NCBI RefSeq assembly: GCF_034808145.1
Contig: NZ_JAXHGM010000001.1
Location: forward strand, 992,001 to 1,056,000
DNA length: 64,000 bases
From: Halorubellus sp034808145
GTDB lineage: Archaea > Halobacteriota > Halobacteria > Halobacteriales > Natrialbaceae
Direction of reading: 5' to 3'
Shown piece after piece: positions 49,748 through 56,642 of the stretch. The notes under the pieces were generated by a model that was not told where the DNA came from, searched no databases, and worked only from the letters and a program-made list of their open reading frames with translations. The translations under genes were made by a program, and so were the position numbers. How positions within the stretch are numbered: position 1 is the first letter of the stretch; the number at the start of each line of letters is the position of its first letter.

Positions 49748-50385
49748 AGAACGTCGACGACCTCATCGAGAGTGCAGCCGAACTCGCCGACCGCGGCCTG
49801 AGCAAGGGCGAGATCGCGGACGAACTGAACGTGTCACGCGAGACCGCGAGCTGGCTCGTGGAACGCTCGGGCGCGTCGCCCGCCGCCGACACCGACTCGA
49901 CCGACGGCCCGAGCGGCCCGCACGACATCCACGTCGACTGGTCCGCCATCGGCCGGGACTCCTGGCGGCTGTCGACGATGTCCGCCGCGATGGCCGACCT
50001 CCTCGAGAAGGAAGGCGAGTCCGTGGACCTCACCATCGGCATCGAGAAGGCCGGTGCGCCCATCGCGACCAGCATCGCGCGGGAACTGGACACGGACCTG
50101 GCGACGTACGCACCCCGGAAGCACCAGTGGGACGAGGGCGACCTCGACGACCTCGGCGGCTCGTTCTCGCGGAACTTCGCGCAGATTCGAGGCCGCGAGT
50201 GCTACGTCGTCGACGACATCATCACGAGCGGGACGACGCTCACGGAGACCATCGAGGCCGTCAAGGAACAGGGCGGGAAGCCCGTCGCCGCGTGCGTCCT
50301 CGTCGACAAACAGGGCCACGACGAGATAGACGGCGTCCCCGTCTACTCGCTGCTGCAGGTGTTGCGCGTCGGGAACGACGAGTGA
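49744..50385 (+). CDS. gfcR: transcriptional regulator GfcR (orotate phosphoribosyltransferase-like)
   Basis: This 213-residue protein has an N-terminal helix-turn-helix (LADRGLSKGEIADELNVSRET, residues 15-35) fused to a phosphoribosyltransferase fold whose PRPP loop CYVVDDIITSGTTL is intact (near 155). The name follows GfcR of Haloferax volcanii, which activates genes of glucose degradation via the semiphosphorylative Entner-Doudoroff pathway. It was formerly misannotated as a PyrE-like enzyme in haloarchaea. It is translationally coupled to gdh. Confidence 0.9.
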   Translation: MKNVDDLIESAAELADRGLSKGEIADELNVSRETASWLVERSGASPAADTDSTDGPSGPHDIHVDWSAIGRDSWRLSTMSAAMADLLEKEGESVDLTIGIEKAGAPIATSIARELDTDLATYAPRKHQWDEGDLDDLGGSFSRNFAQIRGRECYVVDDIITSGTTLTETIEAVKEQGGKPVAACVLVDKQGHDEIDGVPVYSLLQVLRVGNDE

Positions 50386-50517
50386 CGACGCGCGCCTGAA
50401 TCGCCACGGACCGCGCCCGCAGAGCTGCTTCTCCCGTGGTATCAGTTATCACACGTTCGTCCGGCTCGCGGGCTGAGAGCCGATATTCCACGAACGAACG
50501 CGCGGAACAAACAGCAG

Positions 50518-50528
50518 GTCATATAAAC
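50518..50528 (+). promoter_or_regulatory. possible TATA box of the following gene
   Basis: GTCATATAAAC lies about 65 bases before the ATG at 50589, which would give a leader of roughly 40 bases; CTACTATAGCG at 50539-50546 is a second candidate. Upstream, ACGTTCGT (about 50453) and ACGAACG (about 50491) form an inverted repeat that may end gfcR transcription. Confidence 0.4.
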
Positions 50529-50588
50529 TCGCCAGCCCTACTATAGCGTAAGCGGCAGGGCCACCAGGCGGCGCCGTAAACTCTTACC

Positions 50589-51167
50589 ATGTCATCAGAC
50601 GAAACAGGTCACGTCTACCGACTGCATTCGACACTCGAACTGCCACTCGAAGACGTCCGGGAGTACTTCGACACCGACCCGGAACTCCCCACCAACGTCG
50701 ACGACGTGGACATCACGCGTCGAAACAACACCCTCATTCTCAAGGCCATCGCCGAGGACAAGGTCAGCAAGTACACGCCGACCGCCCAGCTGAAGGCGAG
50801 CGTCACCGAGGTCCGCGTGTACGAGGAGGACCCCGACGAGGTGAACAACGGCCCGACGTGGGGCGACGAGGAGGAGGAGGAGATCGAGAGCGAGCTCGTG
50901 GAGTTCGCGGCGTTCAAGGGCGACCGCGAGACCGTCCTCCAGAACTCGCTCCTCCAGTTCGAGATGTTCCAAGTGCTGCGCGAGATCGCGAAGCTCGCTG
51001 ACAAGGGCACGCTCACCGCCATCACGAGCCAGGACGGCGAGCTGACCGCGCACCGCATCGTCGACGGCGAGGAACGCCCGGCGAAGCTCGAGGTCGTCGA
51101 AGGCCCCGGCGAGAACGAGGAGGGCAAGAACGGCGTCAACTGGCGCGATAACAAGTTCATCAGCTAA
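50589..51167 (+). CDS. haloarchaeal conserved protein (tentatively DUF7110)
   Basis: This 192-residue acidic protein is well formed: the N-terminal HVYRLHSTLELPLEDVREYFD and VDITRRNNTLILKAIAED blocks, then a Glu-rich linker EEEEEIESELVEFAAFKGDRETVLQNSLLQFEMFQVLREIAKLADKGTL. It lacks cysteines and membrane segments, so it is cytoplasmic. I place it, from memory and with low certainty, in DUF7110. It is probably single-gene; the 66 bases before it hold the candidate promoter. Confidence 0.72.
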   Translation: MSSDETGHVYRLHSTLELPLEDVREYFDTDPELPTNVDDVDITRRNNTLILKAIAEDKVSKYTPTAQLKASVTEVRVYEEDPDEVNNGPTWGDEEEEEIESELVEFAAFKGDRETVLQNSLLQFEMFQVLREIAKLADKGTLTAITSQDGELTAHRIVDGEERPAKLEVVEGPGENEEGKNGVNWRDNKFIS

Positions 51168-51309
51168 GTAGTCTGGATTCTCGGTGCGGTCCCGGTCGAT
51201 GCGGGCGGTTCTCTCGACGGCGCGCGCTCGCAGCGATAGCGCCGTGTCGTCCGCTGGCTACGGGCGTCTCGGTGAGCCCGGGCGATGGGAGTCGATGGCC
51301 GTCGAGGTT

Positions 51310-51684
51310 TCAGATGCCGGGGACGCCGTAGGCGTCGACGGCGGTGACGCCGACTATCGAGAGCACGGAGAGGACGAGGAGGGCGGCGATCCACGCGAAG
51401 ACGCCGATGAGGCCGGCGCGCAGCCAGCCCGCCCGGTACCGCCACTTGACGACGCCCACCCAGACGAGGAGCGCGAGGACGCTCGCGAGCGACCCGAGCG
51501 AGACCTCCGCGAGCGAGAACGCGACCTCGACGCCGGTCCACGCGAGCGACCCGAGGAGCGCGGTGACGACGGCGTGCGTGTAGTCCCTGCCTTTGAGTGC
51601 GAACGTCGCGCCGACGTGGATCGCGGCACCGCCGACGAGGAGCGATACGAGGAACACGATGACGCTGGAGGTCGTGGTTGCCAT
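51310..51684 (-). CDS. four-helix membrane protein
   Basis: This 124-residue protein has four hydrophobic segments (near residues 5-28, 38-58, 63-83 and 95-118). The short cytoplasmic loop WRYRAGWLRAG is positively charged. It resembles a haloarchaeal conserved membrane family of unknown function. ATG at 51684 is chosen over upstream in-frame codons that would add a basic, non-haloarchaeal stretch. Confidence 0.7.
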   Translation of the reverse strand: MATTTSSVIVFLVSLLVGGAAIHVGATFALKGRDYTHAVVTALLGSLAWTGVEVAFSLAEVSLGSLASVLALLVWVGVVKWRYRAGWLRAGLIGVFAWIAALLVLSVLSIVGVTAVDAYGVPGI

Positions 51685-51767
51685 GGTGAGAGCGTCGCCG
51701 GGGTGACGCATAAAACGATGCCCGCAATATCTCGACGCGACCGACTTCGTCGCGTTCGAGCGCGCGG

Positions 51768-52124
51768 TCAGCGTTCGCGTTCGAACGTCGCGTCGGCGGA
51801 CGTCCGGCCGTCGTTCCACGAGAGGACGGTCGCCTCGATGACGTCCCCTACCTGGACGTCACCGGGGACGTCCTCGACGAACAGCACGAACCCCTCGACC
51901 TTCCCGACGGCGATGGACTCGCCGGAGTGATGCGTCGTGAACTCGTGGACGCCGAACTCGTAGGTCCCGCCGAGGTCGACGGGCGGGTCGCGGTCCTGCG
52001 CGTCGGCGTGCGCTCGCTCGGACTTCCTGGCTTCGGCGTTCTTCCCCTTCTGGAGGACCAAGAGCGCGAACGCCACGCCCGCGATGGCGATGGCGGCGGC
52101 GCCGACGACGTACGCGTACTGCAT
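51768..52124 (-). CDS. membrane-anchored TRAM domain protein
   Basis: This 118-residue protein has one N-terminal hydrophobic segment (YAYVVGAAAIAIAGVAFALLVL) followed by a charged linker and a TRAM/OB-fold domain (about residues 53-118: AVGKVEGFVLFVEDVPGDVQVGDVIEATVLSWNDGRTSADATFE). TRAM domains bind RNA or nucleotides; a membrane-tethered version is unusual. It is the second TRAM protein in this window after the one at 9.2 kb, but the two differ in sequence. Confidence 0.78.
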   Translation of the reverse strand: MQYAYVVGAAAIAIAGVAFALLVLQKGKNAEARKSERAHADAQDRDPPVDLGGTYEFGVHEFTTHHSGESIAVGKVEGFVLFVEDVPGDVQVGDVIEATVLSWNDGRTSADATFERER

Positions 52125-52275
52125 GGTGGAGCGCTCGGCCGCGACCGAGTTAAACCGGGCGACTCGCCATCGACCTCCGAGCGCTCAGTCGCGGGAACTC
52201 CTCGGTAGCGGTCGCTGCCAACGTCTCTTGGCCGGCACCCCAATCGCTTTCAGGCCGAAGGGTCTCGCACTCACC

Positions 52276-53106
52276 ATGACGACACCACCGCGAACGGCGA
52301 GCGACGTGCCGCACGCGAAGGACATGCCGATGCTCGGCCTGGGGACGTGGCAGAACGAGGACCTCGACCAGTGCGCGGAGTCCGTCCGGACCGCGCTCGA
52401 CATGGGGTACCGGCACATCGACACCGCGCAGGCGTACGGGAACGAGGCTGGCGTCGGCGACGGCATCGAGGCGGCCGACGTCGACCGGGACGACGTCTTC
52501 CTCGCGACGAAGGTCTGGATCGACAACCTCAGTCACGACGACGTCCTCGCGACGACCGAGGCGAGCCTCGACCGCCTCGGCGTGGACTACGTCGACCTCC
52601 TCTACGTGCACTGGCCGTCGCGGACGTACGACCCCGCGGACACGCTCGCGGCGTTCGACGCGCTCGCGGAGGACGGGACCATCGAGCGCGTCGGCGTGTC
52701 GAACTTCGAGCCCGAGAACCTCGCGGAAGCCGAGGAGGTGCTCGCGGCGGACGTGTTCGCGAACCAGGTCGAGTGCCATCCGTTCCTCCAGCAGGAGGAG
52801 CTCCGGGCGGCGTGCGACGAGCGCGACGTCGAACTCGTCGCGTACTCGCCGCTCGCCCGCGGGACCGTCTTCGACGAACCCGTGCTCTCTGAGATCGCGC
52901 AGAAGCACGACGTGAGCGAGGCGCAGGTGAGTCTCGCGTGGCTCCGCGAGCACGGCATCACGGCGATTCCGAAGGCGACGGGGCACGCGCACATCGAGGA
53001 CAACTGGCTGAGTCTCGGCGTCGACCTCGACGACGGCGACCTGGAGCGCATCGCGCGCCTCGACCGCGGTGACCGCGAGGTCGACCCCGGGTTCGCGCCC
53101 TGGTAG
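52276..53106 (+). CDS. aldo/keto reductase
   Basis: This 276-residue TIM-barrel reductase has the NADPH-dependent AKR tetrad: Asp and Tyr in GYRHIDTAQAYGNE, Lys in ATKVW and His in YVHWP. The GVSNF block and the C-terminal IPKATGHAHIEDN nucleotide site are present. It reduces aldehydes or sugar ketones, for example 2,5-diketo-gluconate-type compounds; the substrate is uncertain. ATG at 52276 is the first good start. Confidence 0.9.
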   Translation: MTTPPRTASDVPHAKDMPMLGLGTWQNEDLDQCAESVRTALDMGYRHIDTAQAYGNEAGVGDGIEAADVDRDDVFLATKVWIDNLSHDDVLATTEASLDRLGVDYVDLLYVHWPSRTYDPADTLAAFDALAEDGTIERVGVSNFEPENLAEAEEVLAADVFANQVECHPFLQQEELRAACDERDVELVAYSPLARGTVFDEPVLSEIAQKHDVSEAQVSLAWLREHGITAIPKATGHAHIEDNWLSLGVDLDDGDLERIARLDRGDREVDPGFAPW

Positions 53107-53182
53107 CGTGCCCGCGCTCGCGAGCGGCCTCGTCGCGTCGAGAGCCGTAAGCGTTCAGACCGTGGGGGTACTGCGATAGGAT

Positions 53183-53905
53183 ATGAGTGGTCTCGTCGAG
53201 GGAGTGGCGGTCGACGTGCGGCGGCTCCACGAGTCGTGGATGGCGTTGTTCTTCCCGCGCCAGCGCTCCGAGGAGTCGCGAGTGCTCGGGAAGTGGACGC
53301 CGGAGACGACGGGCGGGATGGTCGCGTACCGCGCGTGGGGCGTCCTCGGTGCGTTGTTCGTGCTCGTCGGCTACCCGCTCGCGCTCGCGGGCGTCGTCCT
53401 CCGGTATCTCGTGTGGAGCGCGGACTCGACGTCAACGCGCCTGGGGTTGCTCGGGACGGTGTTCCTCGCGCTCCTTGCGTGGGGCGTGCTCGCGGCGGCG
53501 TCGTACTTCCGGTTCACGTTCAGTGGGTTCCTCGCGATGGTCGCCGCGGCGGTCGTCGCAACGGCGTGCGCGGCGTTGGCGTTCCTGTTCTCGCAGGTCG
53601 GCGGCCGTGGGACGACCGTCCTCGCGGCGTATCCGGCGGCGGTGACCGCGCTGTTCCTCCCGCCGGTCGTCGCGGCGTTCTACTCGCCGGCGCTCGGCGA
53701 CGTCGTGTTCGGCGGGAGCGAGAGCATCGCGGCGTGGTTCCTCGACAACGTCCTGGCGCTCGGCGGCGTGAACGACTACCTCCGTACCGAGTACGACCTC
53801 ACGGGGCTGGCGTACGTCGCGATGTGGCTCGCGGTGTCGGTCCCGCTCGGGTGGCTCGTCGGCGTCCTGGTGTCGCTCGCGAACGCCGCCCGCCCGACCG
53901 CGTAG
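53183..53905 (+). CDS. polytopic membrane protein of unknown function
   Basis: This 240-residue protein starts with a 40-residue cytoplasmic region (VDVRRLHESWMALFFPRQRSEES) and then has about five or six hydrophobic segments. It resembles Yip1-like/uncharacterised haloarchaeal membrane proteins only in general shape. No catalytic motif is seen. It runs in the same direction as the next small gene, with an 84-base gap. Confidence 0.68.
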   Translation: MSGLVEGVAVDVRRLHESWMALFFPRQRSEESRVLGKWTPETTGGMVAYRAWGVLGALFVLVGYPLALAGVVLRYLVWSADSTSTRLGLLGTVFLALLAWGVLAAASYFRFTFSGFLAMVAAAVVATACAALAFLFSQVGGRGTTVLAAYPAAVTALFLPPVVAAFYSPALGDVVFGGSESIAAWFLDNVLALGGVNDYLRTEYDLTGLAYVAMWLAVSVPLGWLVGVLVSLANAARPTA

Positions 53906-53989
53906 CGACCGCGTGGCGGGTCCGGAGCGTCCGTCCGCTCGTGGTTCCGCGACCGTCATCTTCTCGTCGTCCCGCTCGTATCTCGACGT

Positions 53990-54211
53990 ATGGAGTTCAC
54001 TCAAGGCACCACGATCGGTCTCTTCCTGCTCGTCGTCGTCGTCGGCGTCGGCGGCCTGCTCGGCGCGGGCGTGATGGCGGCGTCGACGGTCCTGATGATG
54101 GTCGCGCCATCCGTCCTCGTGTTCGGCGGGCTCTGTCTGTTCCTCGGCGTGAAGCACGGCGAGTACCGCGCGGGCGGCGGCGGCGGCGGGTCGCGGCAGT
54201 TCGGCGGATAG
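53990..54211 (+). CDS. small membrane protein (tentatively DUF7333)
   Basis: This 73-residue protein has two hydrophobic segments (TTIGLFLLVVVVGVGGLLGAG and TVLMMVAPSVLVFGGLCLFLG) and a conserved-looking VKHGEYRA, then a Gly-rich tail. It is close to a haloarchaeal family I recall as DUF7333, of unknown function. It sits in a row of membrane-related genes. Confidence 0.68.
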   Translation: MEFTQGTTIGLFLLVVVVGVGGLLGAGVMAASTVLMMVAPSVLVFGGLCLFLGVKHGEYRAGGGGGGSRQFGG

Positions 54212-54243
54212 CGGGGCGGTCGGTCCGTGGCGGCGACACGCCG

Positions 54244-54450
54244 TCACGTGTACCCGAGGTCTCGCAACCGCGCCATGATGTAATCCTTTCCGCCCGTGAA
54301 CAGCACGGCCGGGTCGCGGTACTGTTCGAGCGCCGTTCGGACGACGTCGGCGGCGACCGCGAACTTCGATTCGAGCGACGGGTAGTCCTCTGGCGTCTCC
54401 CCCGCGCCGCGCTCGTGGTCGACTGTGACGTATTCGGGGAAAGAACTCAT
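54244..54450 (-). CDS. miniature PAPS-reductase-family protein with internal deletion
   Basis: This 68-residue frame reads like the two ends of the PAPS-reductase-family protein encoded next to it. Its residues 1-55 align without gaps to residues 1-55 of that protein with about 29 identities, through the PP-loop TGGKD. The last 11 residues, IMARLRDLGYT, match its end (LMERLRDLGYM) in 8 positions. Everything between, about 250 residues, is missing with the frame preserved. It may be a decayed tandem duplicate or a small regulatory/decoy protein. Initiation and stop codons are intact. Confidence 0.7.
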   Translation of the reverse strand: MSSFPEYVTVDHERGAGETPEDYPSLESKFAVAADVVRTALEQYRDPAVLFTGGKDYIMARLRDLGYT

Positions 54451-54590
54451 AGCGACCGGGACGCGGCCGGTGGTCTTGGTCGTATGCCGACATCCACTCG
54501 CACAGGGACCGGCTACCCGCACCGCGTTCGAGTAGCCACGTGCTACGCGACCGAGAGACGGAGAATCGAAGGTGAACGACGCGTCGAGGA

Positions 54591-54654
54591 GTCGAACGCG
54601 AACGGTGCGTCGCAGCCGTCGAACGCGAACGGTGCGTCGCAGCCGTCGAACGCG
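54591..54654. repeat. 27-base perfect tandem repeat, 2.4 copies
   Basis: Two identical 27-base copies start at 54591 and 54618, each beginning GTCGAACGCGAACGGTGCGT and ending CGCAGCC; ten more bases repeat at 54645. In one plus-strand frame this reads as an in-frame nine-residue repeat, in a frame of 69 codons that I consider non-coding. The repeat lies between the miniature and the full-length PAPS-reductase-family genes. Confidence 0.8.
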
Positions 54655-54683
54655 TCGAGAGCTAGCGAGTCACTCGCCCGTCG

Positions 54684-55652
54684 TCACATGTAGCCGAGGT
54701 CGCGCAGGCGCTCCATCAGGTCCTCCTTGTCCTGGGCGCGGCCGGCGCGCTCGGTCGTGTTGTCGAGGTCCTGGAGCCACGCGGGCTCCTCGGCGGACTT
54801 GTCGGTCGACACCTCGCTCCCCAGCGAACGGAACCCGGCGAAGTACTTCGGGCTCACGGGGATGTCCTCCTGCTCGATGCCCTCGGGCAGGTCGGTGTCG
54901 CTCTCGGGGACGTAGCCCTCCTCGGGGTATCCCTCGACGACGTCCGGGATGGTGAAGTGCCAGAAGGTGTCCCAGACGGCGCGTTCGTCGAAGTGCAGGA
55001 TGGGCTGGATGCGGTCGTGGGGCGGGTAGATGTCGGGGTCGTGGCGCGGACTGAAGAACGTCTCGTCGGCGCGCGCTTCCTGCTCGTCCCAGCGGACGCC
55101 GGAGAGGATGCCGTCGACGTCGTGCTCCTCGATGGCGTCGTTGAGCGCCACCGTCTTCAGGAGGTGGTTCCCGACGTACGTGTCGAGCAGGAACGGGAAC
55201 GAGTCCTCCTCGTACTCGAGGATGTTCCGGACGTGGTGCTGGTTGTGCTCGCCGAGCTCGTCGATCTCGATGTCGTCACCGGGTTCGAGGTCGCGCTCGT
55301 CGACGATGGAGCCGATGTCCTCGTTACGCGCCCAGATGACGTCGAGGTCCCACTCGTCGGCCCAGTGCTTCGCGAAGTCGATGAGCTCCTCGAAGTGCTG
55401 GAAGTGGTCGATGAACACGACCGGCGGAACTTCGAGGTCGAAGCGGTCGGCGACCTCCTTGACGAAGTACAGCGTGAGCGTCGAGTCCTTGCCGCCGGTC
55501 CACATGACGACGGGGTTCTCGTACTCCTCGAGGCCCTTCTTCGTGACCTCGATGGCTTTCTCGATCTTGTGCTCGACCGAGGGGTAGTCCTCGGGGTTCT
55601 CGCCTTCGCCGTCCGTGTAATCCACGTCGAGGTAGTCCGGGAAGTCGGCCAT
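54684..55652 (-). CDS. phosphoadenosine phosphosulfate reductase family protein
   Basis: This 322-residue PP-loop ATPase-like protein has the loop WTGGKDSTLT near residue 51 and the family segment HFGDEW-like HWADEWDLDVIWARN later. PAPS reductase relatives reduce PAPS/APS to sulfite or activate and transfer sulfur, for example to tRNA. The C-terminus ERLRDLGYM is conserved with the mini paralogue. No Cys typical of assimilatory CysH (ECGLH) is visible, so a simple CysH role is unlikely. Its promoter holds the AT-rich element at 55654-55672. Confidence 0.85.
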   Translation of the reverse strand: MADFPDYLDVDYTDGEGENPEDYPSVEHKIEKAIEVTKKGLEEYENPVVMWTGGKDSTLTLYFVKEVADRFDLEVPPVVFIDHFQHFEELIDFAKHWADEWDLDVIWARNEDIGSIVDERDLEPGDDIEIDELGEHNQHHVRNILEYEEDSFPFLLDTYVGNHLLKTVALNDAIEEHDVDGILSGVRWDEQEARADETFFSPRHDPDIYPPHDRIQPILHFDERAVWDTFWHFTIPDVVEGYPEEGYVPESDTDLPEGIEQEDIPVSPKYFAGFRSLGSEVSTDKSAEEPAWLQDLDNTTERAGRAQDKEDLMERLRDLGYM

Positions 55653-55653
55653 C

Positions 55654-55672
55654 TGTAATGAGATGTAATTAC
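55654..55672 (-). promoter_or_regulatory. AT-rich 19-base element, second copy
   Basis: TGTAATGAGATGTAATTAC (plus strand) is 2-20 bases upstream of the ATG at 55652, immediately downstream of a TATA-like CCCTTAACC on the gene strand. It matches the element at 46181-46199 at 17 of 19 positions and contains TGTAAT as a direct repeat spaced 10 bases. Confidence 0.7.
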
Positions 55673-55853
55673 GGCGTGGGTTAAGGGTCTTTTGGACGAC
55701 TCAGCGCGCGTTGTGGCACGTCTTAGCACACCAATGCGGGCGTTCCGTGGTTCCACCCCGACCGGAGCGACCGAACGAGACGACCGGAACGTCGGCCGGT
55801 GACCGACCCGAACAGCCGGAAGGTTGATTGGCGCTTACCGACACCACTGGTGC

Positions 55854-56606
55854 ATGGATTCGACGCGGAGCGTGGGTGTCGTCGCGCTCGTCCTCGTGGT
55901 GGTGACGAGCGGCTGCATCGGGTTCGTCACGGGCGAGGAGGCCCTCGTCTACCAGGCGAACGAGGTGAGCGTCGACGCGGACGCGAAGACGGCGACCGGC
56001 TACGAACGGCAACTACGCGAGGAACTGGTCGTGAACCAGACCGTCTCCGACCGACGGATCGAGGTCAACAACTGGTACGCGCGCTACGAGAAGTACGACG
56101 ACATCGCCGAGGAGACCACCGGCGTGCTCGCGGTCGTGGCGACGCACCGCGTCGACGTGTTCGGGCACACGACGAACCCGTACGCGAACATGAGCTACGG
56201 CGGCATCCTCGCGAACCTCACCGCGGACTACGACACCGCGTTCGGGAACCTGGAGAACGCGCAGTTCGTCGAGAACGAGACCGCGTCCGTCCTCGGCACG
56301 GACGCGCGCGTCGGCGTGTTCGCCACGAACACCACGTTCGGCGGCGAGGAGGTCGAGGTGAAGCTGTACGTCACCCGCGTCCGCCACGGCGACGACGTCG
56401 TGCTCGCCATCGGCGGCCATCCGACGAAGCTCCCCGCGGGCGAACAGGAGATACTCGCGATGCTCGAAGGCATCCAGCACGAGACCGACGAGAACGCGAG
56501 CGAGCGCATCGCACCCACCGGCGGTAGCTCCGGGGACTCGGTGACGGCGCTCCTCGCCCCGGACCAAGGGGTCGCGGACGAGTTGCTTGCAGTCAGAGCG
56601 GCGTAG
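55854..56606 (+). CDS. lipoprotein, DUF6517-like
   Basis: This 250-residue protein has a signal peptide ending in a lipobox (VVTSGCIG; Cys near residue 21) for N-terminal lipid anchoring on the outer face of the membrane. The rest resembles the haloarchaeal DUF6517 family: VTGEEALVYQANEVSV ... TGYERQLREELVVNQTVSDRRIEVNNW. Function is unknown. It is not preceded by a Tat motif, so it may go via Sec. Confidence 0.78.
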   Translation: MDSTRSVGVVALVLVVVTSGCIGFVTGEEALVYQANEVSVDADAKTATGYERQLREELVVNQTVSDRRIEVNNWYARYEKYDDIAEETTGVLAVVATHRVDVFGHTTNPYANMSYGGILANLTADYDTAFGNLENAQFVENETASVLGTDARVGVFATNTTFGGEEVEVKLYVTRVRHGDDVVLAIGGHPTKLPAGEQEILAMLEGIQHETDENASERIAPTGGSSGDSVTALLAPDQGVADELLAVRAA

Positions 56607-56642
56607 TTCGGGGGGCGTCGGACGCGGCCGACGCGTCGACCG

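Noticed and set aside
54484..54693. A 69-codon plus-strand frame with in-frame nine-residue repeats
   Set aside because: It ends over the full-length PAPS-reductase-family gene, is rich in Arg/Ser and is explained by the 27-base DNA repeat; no promoter or homology is seen.
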